NCBI RefSeq assembly: GCF_011927665.1
Contig: NZ_JAATJA010000001.1
Span: 477,019-541,018 of the forward strand
Length of the DNA stretch: 64,000 bases
DNA from: Desulfobaculum xiamenense
Lineage (GTDB): Bacteria; Desulfobacterota; Desulfovibrionia; Desulfovibrionales; Desulfovibrionaceae
Direction: 5' to 3'
Shown: positions 16,254 through 25,156 of the stretch, in pieces
How the letters are laid out: the number at the start of each line of letters is the position of its first letter
How positions within the stretch are numbered: the stretch's first letter is position 1
The notes under the pieces: generated by a model
Told to the model about the DNA's origin: nothing
What the model saw: only the letters and a program-made list of their open reading frames with translations
The model's database searches: none
Made by a program: the position numbers and the translations under genes

Positions 16254-18941
16254 TCAGTCCTTGTTCAGTCCGGTCGTTTTCCACCGGTGTAAGACGTTGA
16301 GCGCCTCGATGGGCGTCAGGCTATTCACGTCGAGATTTTCGAGTTCATCCATTACTTCGGCCACATGCGGCGGCATGCTCGGCTCCGGGGCCGGTTCAGG
16401 CTGCGAAGCGCCAAAGCCGGGCAGCAGCACGCTCTGGACCTCCGGCGCGGCGGGGTGCCTGCCGTTGCCGTTTTCTTTCGCGCGGCGTTCGAGCTCGTGC
16501 AGGATGTCCTTCGCTCTGCCTACCACGGAACGGGGAACACCCGCCAGCCGTGCCACCTCGATGCCGTAGCTTCTATCCGACGGACCGGGCACGAGGCGGC
16601 GCAAAAAGACGATGTCACCCTTGTATTCCTTGACCGCGATGTTGAAGTTGGCCACCTGCGGCAGCTTGCTCTCCAGCACGGTCAGCTCGTGGTAGTGCGT
16701 GGCAAACAGGGTGCGTACGCCGCCCTTGCCGCGCGCGCACAGCTCCTCCACCACGGCCCACGCCAGCGCGAGGCCGTCGAAAGTGCTGGTGCCACGTCCG
16801 ATTTCGTCGAGGATGACGAGGCTGCGCCGTCCGGCCTGACGCAGGATGCGCGCGGTCTCCATCATTTCGACCATGAATGTGCTCTGCCCCTGCGCGAGGT
16901 TGTCCGACGCGCCGACGCGGGAGAAGATGCGGTCCGCCATGCCGATGCGGGCCGTGCGAGCCGGGACGAAAGACCCCATCTGGGCCATGATGGTGATGAT
17001 GGCCGCCTGCCGGAGCACGGTGGATTTGCCCGCCATGTTCGGACCGGTGATGACCAGCAGGCGCTTGTCCTCGCCGACGCGCACGTCGTTGGGGATGTAG
17101 TTGGTGTCGCCCTGCATGGCCTCGACCACGGGATGGCGTCCGGAGACGATTTCGATATCCAGCCCCTCGTGGACTTCGGGGCGCGACCAGTTGTGCTGGA
17201 CGGCGGCCTCGGCCAGTCCCTGCCAGTAGTCCAGCGCGGCCACACGGCCCGCCATGTCCATGAAGCGGTGACGCGCCTGTGCGAGGCGCTCGCGCAGTTC
17301 GTTGAACAGGCGGTATTCGAGGGCCTTTCGCTTGTCGGACGCGGACAGGAGCTTTTCCTCCAACTCCTTGAGCTGGGGCGTGATGTAGCGCTCGCAGTTC
17401 ACGAGCGTCTGCTTGCGCGTGAAGTGGTAGGGCACCTTGTCGGCGAGGCTCTTGGGGACCTCGAAGTAGTAGCCGAACACCTTGTTGAAGCCGAGGCGCA
17501 GGCGTTCGAGGCCCGAGGTGGATTTCTCCTCCTCCAGCAGATCGTTGACCCGGGCCTCGCCGTGCTCGGTGAGGTCCATGAGTTCGTCGAGTTCCGGCTC
17601 GTAGCCGTAGCGGAACAGGCCGCCCTCTGTGATGAGGTGGGGCGGATTGTCCGCCAGCGCCTTCTGGAGCAGCCCCGCCCAGTCGGCGAGGTTGTCCCAG
17701 CCCTTGAGCATCTGCGCGATCATGCGCGGCAGGCCGTCCTGTTCGGGGATGTCCGCCTCGTCGCCGGACGTGCGCGCCTGCTCCAGCAGTTCCTCCATCT
17801 GCGGCAATACGGAAAGGGAGTTGCGCAGCGCGAGGAAATCCTTGGGATTGGCGCGGTTGAGGAAGATGCGCGTGGACAGGCGCTCCAGATCGTAGACGCT
17901 GTCCAGCCGGGTGCGCAGGTCCTGTCGCAGCGGCTCGTTGTCCACGAGGAAGGCCACGGCCTCCTGCGTGCCCTGAATGGGGCCAAGCTCCTTCCACGGC
18001 CGTTGCAGGCGCTCGGCCAGCAGGCGGCCGCCCATGGGCGTCATGGTCCTGTCGAGCACGTGCCACAGGGTGCCGCGTCCGCGTCCGCCATCGAGCCTGC
18101 GAAAGAGTTCGAGGTTGCGCTCGGTCACTTCGTCCAGCAGCAGATGGCGGGCGAGGTTGAGCGGGCGGAAGGGCGCGAGGTGCGTGAGGTCGTGCTTCTG
18201 CGTCTGGCGCAGGTAGGCGAGGATGGCTCCGCAGGCCTGCGCAAGCTGGGGCTTGTCCGCGAGGTCGAGCGCTTCGAGGTCCGCCACGCCTTGCGCCTCG
18301 CACACGCGGCGGCGCGCGCCGGGCAGGTCGAAGAACGAGGGCACGGGCAGCGGATGGATGCGCGGCTCGAAGTCCGCGTAGCGCTTGGGCACGGCCTGTT
18401 CGCGGGGGATGAGAATCTCGCGGGGGTCGGTCTTCTGCATCCACTGCCAGAGTTCTTCCTCTCTGGATGATTGGATGCCCGTCCATTCGCCGGTGGAGAA
18501 ATCCACCCACGCCAGACCGCCCGCGGCGGCCTTGGCGTCCCACAGGATGGCGGCGAGGTAGTTGTGTGCCTTGGCCGCGAGGTTGGCGTCCTCGACCACG
18601 GTTCCCGGCGTCAGCACGCGGGTGACCTCGCGTTTCACGAGGCCCTTGGCCAGTTTGGGGTCCTCCACCTGATCGCAGATGGCGACATTGTGGCCGCATT
18701 CCAGAAGCTTGGCGAGGTATGGATCGCACGAATGATAGGGCACGCCGCACATGGGTACGGGGGCCTCGGCGTTGGGGTTGCGGGAGGTCAGCGCGATTTG
18801 CAGATCGCGCGCGGCAATTTCCGCATCCTCTAGGAACAGTTCGTAGAAATCGCCCATGCGGTAGAACAGCAGCGCATCAGGATAGTCCTGTTTTATGCGC
18901 AGATACTGTTCGAGCATGGGAGTCATTTTGATATTGCTCAC
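16254..18941 (-). CDS. mutS: DNA mismatch repair protein MutS
   Basis: MutS recognises mismatches and recruits MutL. It has 895 residues, slightly longer than E. coli MutS. The mismatch-binding Phe-x-Glu motif is in LLFYRMGDFYELF near residue 30. The core and clamp domains follow, then the ATPase with Walker A GPNMAGKSTVLRQ (near residue 630), Walker B LVILDEIGRGTSTFDG, and the TLFATHYHEL signature. The start is GTG at 18941; ATG at 18926 is an alternative 5 residues in. It is followed 4 nt later by the lipoprotein gene. Confidence 0.96.
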   Translation of the reverse strand: MSNIKMTPMLEQYLRIKQDYPDALLFYRMGDFYELFLEDAEIAARDLQIALTSRNPNAEAPVPMCGVPYHSCDPYLAKLLECGHNVAICDQVEDPKLAKGLVKREVTRVLTPGTVVEDANLAAKAHNYLAAILWDAKAAAGGLAWVDFSTGEWTGIQSSREEELWQWMQKTDPREILIPREQAVPKRYADFEPRIHPLPVPSFFDLPGARRRVCEAQGVADLEALDLADKPQLAQACGAILAYLRQTQKHDLTHLAPFRPLNLARHLLLDEVTERNLELFRRLDGGRGRGTLWHVLDRTMTPMGGRLLAERLQRPWKELGPIQGTQEAVAFLVDNEPLRQDLRTRLDSVYDLERLSTRIFLNRANPKDFLALRNSLSVLPQMEELLEQARTSGDEADIPEQDGLPRMIAQMLKGWDNLADWAGLLQKALADNPPHLITEGGLFRYGYEPELDELMDLTEHGEARVNDLLEEEKSTSGLERLRLGFNKVFGYYFEVPKSLADKVPYHFTRKQTLVNCERYITPQLKELEEKLLSASDKRKALEYRLFNELRERLAQARHRFMDMAGRVAALDYWQGLAEAAVQHNWSRPEVHEGLDIEIVSGRHPVVEAMQGDTNYIPNDVRVGEDKRLLVITGPNMAGKSTVLRQAAIITIMAQMGSFVPARTARIGMADRIFSRVGASDNLAQGQSTFMVEMMETARILRQAGRRSLVILDEIGRGTSTFDGLALAWAVVEELCARGKGGVRTLFATHYHELTVLESKLPQVANFNIAVKEYKGDIVFLRRLVPGPSDRSYGIEVARLAGVPRSVVGRAKDILHELERRAKENGNGRHPAAPEVQSVLLPGFGASQPEPAPEPSMPPHVAEVMDELENLDVNSLTPIEALNVLHRWKTTGLNKD

Positions 18942-18995
18942 GTGCTCGGTCGATATGGCCGACCGCGACGAATGTCGCGGCCGGGCAAGGGTTTG

Positions 18996-20144
18996 CTATT
19001 CGTTGATGACGATGCGGTACGAAATGGAATGCCAGCTATGGCACCGGGGGCACATGAAGAACACCTGCTCGCGCTTGAGGCCGCAACGGCGGCACACGAA
19101 GCGCTTCAGCTCCCGGGCGCGCAGGATGAAGAATTCAAGCTGCTGCCGGAAGGCCGGGGAAAGCGGCTGGTCGTCCATGCTGATGGCCAGAAGTTCGAGG
19201 CGGGCGGGCCAGAAATCCGGGTTGAGGACGAGGGTCTTCTCAAGCCACTTGCGGGATTCCTCCCTGTCGTGGCTACACACCATCCATGCGGCATAGAACT
19301 GCGCCAGAAGGTCCGGCTCGCGCTTTTCAAGCACGGCCAGCACCGCGTTGCACAGTTCCTCCTCCGGGTGGTAGCGGAAGGGCTTGTCCGTGTCGAGTTC
19401 GCCGCTTTCGCCGTTACGCGCGCGGGCCGCGGCCAGAAGGCCCTCGAACAGCACGAAGGCGAGGCTCTGGTCCACGCGGGAAAGGGCCTTGTTCAGGTGC
19501 TTGGACAGGGTGGGCCAGTCCGCGTCGTTCAAGTCGCGCACGAGGTGTTCGAGCCACGCTTCCACGGAGCCGGGATAGGTCTTGAGGGCCTTTTTCAGCC
19601 ATTTCGTGCCGAGGGCGACGTCGTTATCCGCGAATTTCTCGCGGGCGAGGCGCACCATGTAGTGGGCTTCGGCGATTTCGTTGCCGAGCTGGGCGTAGTA
19701 GCGGGAGGCGCGCTCGTAGTCGCCGGTATCCGCCGTCAGGCGGGCCAGCTCGTCCACGATGGCGGGGCTGTCGCCCGCGATTCTGCGGGCCTGCTCGAAC
19801 GCACCGAGGGAGCGGTCGATGAAGCCGCCGCGTTTGTAGTCGAGGCCGAGTTCGTACCAGGCCTTTGCCTTGAATTCCTCGTTCAGCCCCGGCCGCACGA
19901 TGAGATTCTGGCGAATCTGTACCGCCCGCTCGATTTCGCCGTGCGAGCGGTACAGATTTCCCAGTGCCAGATATATCTCGACGGCGTCGGGGTTGTCTTT
20001 GGCAACCTGGCTGAGCTCCGCGATGGCGGCCTGCGTATCGCGCGAGACAGGGGCATAGTTGCCTGCCGCATCGCGGGAGCTTTCCGTTTCGAGGGCGAAT
20101 TTCATCCCTCTGCGGCCGCGCAGGAGCGATTTGAGCCAGTTCAT
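18996..20144 (-). CDS. lapB: LPS assembly protein LapB (YciM), TPR protein
   Basis: LapB sits on the cytoplasmic face of the inner membrane in enterobacteria and controls LpxC turnover and LPS synthesis. The 382 residues show tandem TPR-like repeats (for example AVEIYLALGNLYRSHGEIER and AWYELGLDYKRGGFIDRSLG). The C-terminal rubredoxin-like zinc finger is diagnostic (CRRCGLK and CPRCHSWHS near residues 355-375). The N-terminal TM helix of E. coli LapB is not obvious; instead there is a basic MNWLKSLLRGRRG. It is 34 nt downstream of lapA, as in enterobacteria. Confidence 0.88.
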   Translation of the reverse strand: MNWLKSLLRGRRGMKFALETESSRDAAGNYAPVSRDTQAAIAELSQVAKDNPDAVEIYLALGNLYRSHGEIERAVQIRQNLIVRPGLNEEFKAKAWYELGLDYKRGGFIDRSLGAFEQARRIAGDSPAIVDELARLTADTGDYERASRYYAQLGNEIAEAHYMVRLAREKFADNDVALGTKWLKKALKTYPGSVEAWLEHLVRDLNDADWPTLSKHLNKALSRVDQSLAFVLFEGLLAAARARNGESGELDTDKPFRYHPEEELCNAVLAVLEKREPDLLAQFYAAWMVCSHDREESRKWLEKTLVLNPDFWPARLELLAISMDDQPLSPAFRQQLEFFILRARELKRFVCRRCGLKREQVFFMCPRCHSWHSISYRIVINE

Positions 20145-20178
20145 GTCGTCCCCTCTGCCCGTCGGGCCATGGCGATGG

Positions 20179-20547
20179 TTACTTTCCTTCCTGAACGTCG
20201 GCTTCGACGGCGGGCATCGGCTCGACGGGGAAGTTCTTGTCCTCCAGCGGCAGGCTGCGCAGGGAGTTCACTTCCTTTTCGAGGTTGCGGAGCTTCTTGC
20301 GGCAGGAGCGCAGCTCGGAGCTGACGCGGATCTTCTCGTACAGGAAGTACAGGGTACACAGGGCGCCGCCCAGCACGAAGGCGGACAGCAGAATGAAGTA
20401 GATGGGCTGGTGGATCAGGAACAGTTCCTGCCCGAACAGGACAAGCCCCAGTTCAACCTGCTGCGACAGGGCCTCCATGTTCTGCGCGAACAGGACCATG
20501 GTCAGGAAGAACAGGGCGAGCAGCGCCAGAACCTTCAGGTATCTCAT
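20179..20547 (-). CDS. lapA: LapA-family membrane protein (DUF1049)
   Basis: A 122-residue inner-membrane protein that partners LapB. There are two hydrophobic segments (about 4-22 and 44-68) followed by a coiled-coil-prone cytoplasmic stretch (YEKIRVSSELRSCRKKLRN and LEKEVNSL). The start ATG at 20547 has an excellent AGGAGGAG site and overlaps the stop of the HIT gene upstream (TGATG), so the two are coupled. Its placement directly before lapB supports the call. Confidence 0.85.
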   Translation of the reverse strand: MRYLKVLALLALFFLTMVLFAQNMEALSQQVELGLVLFGQELFLIHQPIYFILLSAFVLGGALCTLYFLYEKIRVSSELRSCRKKLRNLEKEVNSLRSLPLEDKNFPVEPMPAVEADVQEGK

Positions 20548-21068
20548 CAAATCTCCTCCTTGGCGGATTGTTGCTTCCGTTTGTATTCGTCGAAGTACGG
20601 TTTGAGACTGGCGTAGGTGGAGTCGAGATGCTCCGGTATGACGCGGGTTTCCGAGGCGAATGCCATGAAGGAGGAATCGCCGACCCAGCGGGGTACGAGA
20701 TGGAAATGCAGATGTTCCTTGATGCCCGCACCGGCGGCCTCGCCGATGTTGACCCCCATGTTGATGCCCTGGGGGTGGAAATGCGTCTGCAATATGCGGG
20801 TGCACTCGTGCATGAGGTCCATCATTTCGTGACGTTCCTCGGGACCGATGTCCACGAGGTTCATGACGTGACGGTAGGGCGTCACCATCAGATGGCCGTT
20901 GTTATAGGGGAAAATGTTCATGATGACAAAGGAATAACGGCCTCTGTACAGAACGCGGCGGCGTTCGTCCTCGTCGGTGTGCTCCGGCAGGCAGAACGGG
21001 CAGGTGTCCGGTTTGGGGCCGAGGATGTAGTCGAGCCTCCACGGGGCCCATAGCACTTCCATCGACAT
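20547..21068 (-). CDS. HIT family hydrolase/transferase
   Basis: A 173-residue histidine-triad nucleotide-binding protein. The catalytic triad motif HLHFHLVPRW lies near residue 120, and the N-terminal zinc-type motif CPFC (TCPFCLPEHTDEDE) is as in Ap4A phosphorylase/HIT proteins of this length. ATG at 21068 was chosen; a much longer upstream extension has no family similarity. It is coupled to lapA by a TGATG overlap. The substrate (Ap4A, AMP derivatives) is not decidable. Confidence 0.85.
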   Translation of the reverse strand: MSMEVLWAPWRLDYILGPKPDTCPFCLPEHTDEDERRRVLYRGRYSFVIMNIFPYNNGHLMVTPYRHVMNLVDIGPEERHEMMDLMHECTRILQTHFHPQGINMGVNIGEAAGAGIKEHLHFHLVPRWVGDSSFMAFASETRVIPEHLDSTYASLKPYFDEYKRKQQSAKEEI

Positions 21069-21297
21069 GACCTCACGCGTGCCCTTGGCAGGCGGTTCGA
21101 GTGACAGGAAAGGATGCGGCGCACTGCGGCTCCGCCATCCATGCACGATTGCGCTGCGCAGTGCGGACGTCTGGTCCGGCAGTGGAAGCGCAATGGTGCG
21201 GCATGTATGCTCCCTTGCCGCATCATGCGGCGAAAGCGAAACATTTACACGGCATGCCCCCCGAGGGCAAGAGCGGCATGCCCCGCCGCCGGGCCGG

Positions 21298-23976
21298 TCA
21301 ACGCGGCGCGGCGTCCAATCCGATGTACCGCTGGTCCTTGGCGAGCCTTCGCGCAAGGGCGAGCTGATCGTCCCGGCAGGTGGCCTGTCCGTCGAGCATG
21401 GCGGCGCGTAGCTTGCGGAGTATCTCCCCGTAGAGCGGTCCCGGTTCGAGCCCCATGCCCTTGAGGTCGCGTCCGCTGACGTCGAGCTCCATGCCCTTGA
21501 GCTGCGTCAGGTACATGGACAGGCTCTTGCGGACTTCCTCCTGATTGTAGCGCGACATGAAGAACAGGAGGCCCTCCAGCGGCAGCATCTCCAGCATGAA
21601 GAAGAGTTCGCTGACCGGGCCGCCGCGGTGCCGCCACATCTTGAAGCGGTAGACGGTCTCGTTGGTCTGGGTGCGCAGCGTCAGGATATCCGACGACTGG
21701 CGTTTGGTGAGGTTGAGCCGCGTGCAGACGGACAGGATGTCCTCCTCGGGCATGCCGTTGAAGACTGCCAGCAGGTAGATCATCCAGTTGCGGGGCTTCT
21801 CGTCGAGGTAGAGCAGGCGGTACCAGTCGCGCACCTTTTCTATCTCCTCCAGCAGGTTCTCCTGCGCGGGAGTGAGCGTGAGCAGCGGGTGGATGGCCTC
21901 TAGCAGGCGATAGTCGCGCATCTGGCGCAGGCAGTCCACGGCGTGCTCTTCCTCGAAGATGAGGTTCAGCTCATGGAAGATGCGGGAGCCGGAGAGCTTC
22001 GGGATCATGTCCAACTGCATGGCGTTGCGGATAAGCCGGTCCGTCTGGCCGCCAATGCGGAAGTTGTAGCGCTTGGCGAAGCGGATGGCCCGCAGGATGC
22101 GCGTGGGGTCCTCCACGAAGGACAGCGAATGCAGCACGCGCACCACTCGGTTTTTGATGTCGCGTTGCGCGCCGAAGAAGTCCACCAGCTTGCCGAAGTT
22201 CGCGGGGTTCAGCTGCACGGCGAGGGCGTTGATGGTGAAGTCGCGCCGGTAGAGGTCCATCTTGATGGACGAGAGTTCCACCGTGGGCAGGGCCGCCGGG
22301 TACTCGTAGTATTCGAGGCGAGCCGTGGCCACGTCGATGCGTTGGCCATTTTCGAGGATGACCACCGCCGTGCGGAACTTGTGGTGCGCGCGCACGCGCC
22401 CGCCCATGCTCTGCGCCAGCGTGCGGGCAAAGGCGATGCCGTCGCCCTCCACCACGAGATCAAGGTCCGAATTCGGGGTGTTGAGCAGGATGTCGCGGAT
22501 GAAACCGCCCACCGCGTAGGCCTCCATGCCCACGTCGCGGGCGAGCTCCCCGGCGCGCAGCAGGATGTTGAAGAGCTCGCGCGGGAGCCTGTCGCGCAGC
22601 ATTATGCGCACGTTGCGCTCGCGCATGCGCTCGGGCAAAAGCGATTCCGGAATGCGCGCCGGTTCCTCGATGAGGATATTGATGAGGTCCGTTCGGGTGA
22701 GCACGCCGATGACGTGGCCGTCCTCCACCACGGGAACCAGCCGCTGCCCCTGCCCCAGAATGATTTCCATGACGTTGTAGAGGTCGGAATCCGGGGGGAC
22801 CGAGGCGTTGGAGCGCATGAGATAGTCCGTGGCCGGAGCGGAGCCGAGCCCGTGGGAGACGGCCTTGTCCGCGATCTGGTGTTCGAGGATGCCCTTGCAC
22901 TCGCCGGTTTTCGGATCGACCACCGGGGCGGCCTTGAGCCCGAAGCGGGTCATGGTTTCGCTGGCCTGCGCGGTGGTGTGGTCGCTCTCGATGAGAATCG
23001 GCGGGTGCGACATGAGTTGGCGCACCACCTGCTGCGGGTTGATGTGCGAATAGAGCAGGGCGAAGAGCTCGTCCTTGACCTGCGAGGGCGTGCGGTCCTT
23101 GATGCTGGCCGAGGCCGCGGCGGCGTGCCCGCCTCCGCCGAAGGACGCGCAGATCAGCCCCACGTCCACATCCGGAATGCGCGAGCGGGCCACCATCTGG
23201 ATGCGGTCATTCATCCGCGCCAGCGCGAAGAGCACGTGGATGTGCTCCATGTCGAGCATCTTGTGGGCCAACAGGGCGAAGTCGTTGACGTATTCCTCGG
23301 TGCTCACCTCGGTGATCACCACGGAGACGCCTTTGATCTCGTGGGTTTTGGCCGATTCGAGCATGGTGTTCAGCAGCGCGATCTGGTCGGAACTGAGGTC
23401 GCGGGTGATGAGGTCCGCGATGAAGGTGACGTCCATGCCCTGCGAGAGCAGCCACGACGCGGCGGCGAAATCCTGCGGGGTGGTGGAGTTGAAGGTGAAG
23501 GAGCCGGTGTCCTCGTAGATGCCGAGGCCGATGATGTTTGCCTCGTCGCGGTCGAGGGTGACGCCCCGCTTCATCAGTTCATGGCAGAGGATGGTTGCCG
23601 TGGAGCCCCAGTTCACCACGATGCCGTCACGGTGGACGACGTCGTCCTCGGAGTTGGGGTGATGGTCGTAGGCGTCTATGACGAGGTTCGGATTCTCGAA
23701 GACCTGTGCCACATGGTTCACGCGCGATTTCTGGCGCGTATCCACGACCACCAGCCGCGACACCGAGGAGAGGTCGATTTCCTTCACGCCACGGAAGTTG
23801 AACATGTACATGGCGCTCTGGATGTAGAAATTGCGCAGGTTCTTTTCCTGACTGCCGGGGAAGACGAGCGTCGCGTCCGGATACAGGCGGCTGGCGGCAA
23901 TCATGGCTGCCAGCGCGTCGAAGTCCGCGTTCATGTGCGTGGTGATGATGGTCGGGGCCTTCAACCTGTTGGGCAT
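21298..23976 (-). CDS. A-adding tRNA nucleotidyltransferase with DHH and CBS domains
   Basis: An 892-residue multidomain protein. Residues ~1-320 form a DHH/DHHA1 phosphoesterase (THMNADFDALAA, VDTRQKS, DAYDHHPNSEDD, GGGGHAAAASA). Residues ~325-450 are two CBS domains. From ~490 it is a class II polymerase-beta-type nucleotidyltransferase (AVGGFIRDILLNTPNSDLDL with the catalytic Asp pair, then RRDFTINALAVQ and RILRAIRFAKRY). This architecture is known for the enzyme that adds the terminal A of CCA in bacteria with split CC- and A-adding enzymes. A separate CC-adding enzyme is expected elsewhere. It lies upstream of the HIT-lapA-lapB run on the same strand. Confidence 0.9.
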   Translation of the reverse strand: MPNRLKAPTIITTHMNADFDALAAMIAASRLYPDATLVFPGSQEKNLRNFYIQSAMYMFNFRGVKEIDLSSVSRLVVVDTRQKSRVNHVAQVFENPNLVIDAYDHHPNSEDDVVHRDGIVVNWGSTATILCHELMKRGVTLDRDEANIIGLGIYEDTGSFTFNSTTPQDFAAASWLLSQGMDVTFIADLITRDLSSDQIALLNTMLESAKTHEIKGVSVVITEVSTEEYVNDFALLAHKMLDMEHIHVLFALARMNDRIQMVARSRIPDVDVGLICASFGGGGHAAAASASIKDRTPSQVKDELFALLYSHINPQQVVRQLMSHPPILIESDHTTAQASETMTRFGLKAAPVVDPKTGECKGILEHQIADKAVSHGLGSAPATDYLMRSNASVPPDSDLYNVMEIILGQGQRLVPVVEDGHVIGVLTRTDLINILIEEPARIPESLLPERMRERNVRIMLRDRLPRELFNILLRAGELARDVGMEAYAVGGFIRDILLNTPNSDLDLVVEGDGIAFARTLAQSMGGRVRAHHKFRTAVVILENGQRIDVATARLEYYEYPAALPTVELSSIKMDLYRRDFTINALAVQLNPANFGKLVDFFGAQRDIKNRVVRVLHSLSFVEDPTRILRAIRFAKRYNFRIGGQTDRLIRNAMQLDMIPKLSGSRIFHELNLIFEEEHAVDCLRQMRDYRLLEAIHPLLTLTPAQENLLEEIEKVRDWYRLLYLDEKPRNWMIYLLAVFNGMPEEDILSVCTRLNLTKRQSSDILTLRTQTNETVYRFKMWRHRGGPVSELFFMLEMLPLEGLLFFMSRYNQEEVRKSLSMYLTQLKGMELDVSGRDLKGMGLEPGPLYGEILRKLRAAMLDGQATCRDDQLALARRLAKDQRYIGLDAAPR

Positions 23977-24036
23977 GTATGATTCCTCGATGGCCGTACC
24001 CGTCGGCCGTTTGTCCCGTGTGTGGCGCGTGGTGCG

Positions 24037-25002
24037 CTAGGAGCGCGTTCGCATGTTCGAGCGGGGGTGGAACTGGCTGTGCATCCGCTTGAGCCGGCCG
24101 CTCTGCACGTGGGTGTAGATTTCCGTGGCGGTGATGTCCGCGTGGCCAAGCAGTATCTGCACCGTGCGCAGGTCCGCGCCGCCCTCCAGCAGGTGGGTGG
24201 CGAAGGAATGGCGGAAGGTGTGGGGCGAAATATCGCGCGTGATGCCCGCCTCCGTGGCGTAGCGCTTCACGCATTTCCACACGGCCTGCCGCGAAAGTCC
24301 CTTGCCCGATCGGTTCAGGAAGATGAAGTCCTCCTTGGGCGAGAACATGCTGCGCCAGTGGCGGAGATAGGTCTCCAGAAATTCCTGCGCGGCATAGTGG
24401 ATGGGCACCAGCCGCTCCTTTGCGCCCTTGCCGAAGACCTTGAGCACGCCGACCTGCGGGTCGAAATCGAAAGGCTTGAGGCTTATGAGTTCCGACACGC
24501 GCAGCCCGCCTGCGTAGAGCAGTTCGAGCATCACCCTGTCGCGGAAGCCGAGCTTGTCCTCAAGGCGTGGGCGCTCCAGCAGCGCCGCCATTTCCTCCAT
24601 GGAGAGCACTTCGGGCAGCTTGAGCGGGAGTTTCGGATTCTCTAGATATTGCGAAGGGTTGCCGTGCGCGAGACCTTCATCCTCCAGCCACGCGAAGAAG
24701 CCGCGCAGGGTGGAGAGGTGCCGGGCGAGGCTGCGGCTCGTCAGGCCCTTGCGGCGCATGTGGAAGAGGTAGAGCGAAAGGTCCTGCTGGCTCACGTCGC
24801 CAACGGCGGCGCGCTTGTCGTCCAGAAAGGCGGTGAACGCCGCGAGGTCCGCCTGATATGCGGCCAGCGAATTTTCCGAAAGCCCCCGGACCACGAGCAG
24901 ATGTTCCAGATATGCATCGACCTGCGGATGCCCCCGGTCCGGGGAGGCGGGCGCATCCGGGCGCTTGGCGCAGGCGGTCATGTCATTGTCGGTATTCATC
25001 AT
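24037..25002 (-). CDS. xerD: Tyrosine recombinase XerD (XerC/D family)
   Basis: A 321-residue site-specific recombinase for chromosome dimer resolution at dif. It has an N-terminal SAM-like DNA-binding domain (HPQVDAYLEHLLVVRGLSEN) and a catalytic domain with all active-site residues visible: Arg in LYAGGLRVSEL, Lys in FGKGAKERLVP, His and Arg in SPHTFRHSFATHLL, His in LGHADITATEIYTHV with the Tyr nucleophile. The order and the ATHLLEGGADLRTVQILLGH block are typical of XerC/XerD rather than phage integrases. A candidate dif site lies about 4 kb away at 28998. XerC versus XerD is a family-level judgement. Confidence 0.9.
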   Translation of the reverse strand: MMNTDNDMTACAKRPDAPASPDRGHPQVDAYLEHLLVVRGLSENSLAAYQADLAAFTAFLDDKRAAVGDVSQQDLSLYLFHMRRKGLTSRSLARHLSTLRGFFAWLEDEGLAHGNPSQYLENPKLPLKLPEVLSMEEMAALLERPRLEDKLGFRDRVMLELLYAGGLRVSELISLKPFDFDPQVGVLKVFGKGAKERLVPIHYAAQEFLETYLRHWRSMFSPKEDFIFLNRSGKGLSRQAVWKCVKRYATEAGITRDISPHTFRHSFATHLLEGGADLRTVQILLGHADITATEIYTHVQSGRLKRMHSQFHPRSNMRTRS

Positions 25003-25156
25003 ATTCTCCAGTGATTGGGAGCGTACACGCAGGCACGGCTCTTCTCAAGCCGAAACACCACGGGCGGCGTTGACAGGGCGCGGGGCGGGCAGTTAGTTTG
25101 TGCGACTTTCCATTGGAAACGTATACAACTGGTCAACTCACCGAAGGAGACTTCCC

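Noticed and set aside
16365-18470. A 701-codon rightward open frame opposite mutS
   Set aside because: It has no domain motifs, and mutS on the minus strand explains the region.
21943-23982. A 679-codon rightward open frame opposite the A-adding enzyme
   Set aside because: It is a composition artefact of high-GC DNA; the leftward frame carries all DHH, CBS and polymerase motifs.
25070-25098. TTGACA (25070-25075) as a sigma-70 promoter for dapL
   Set aside because: The -35 box is perfect, but no acceptable -10 box lies at 16-18 nt (best matches have 2-3 of 6 bases), so I did not call it.
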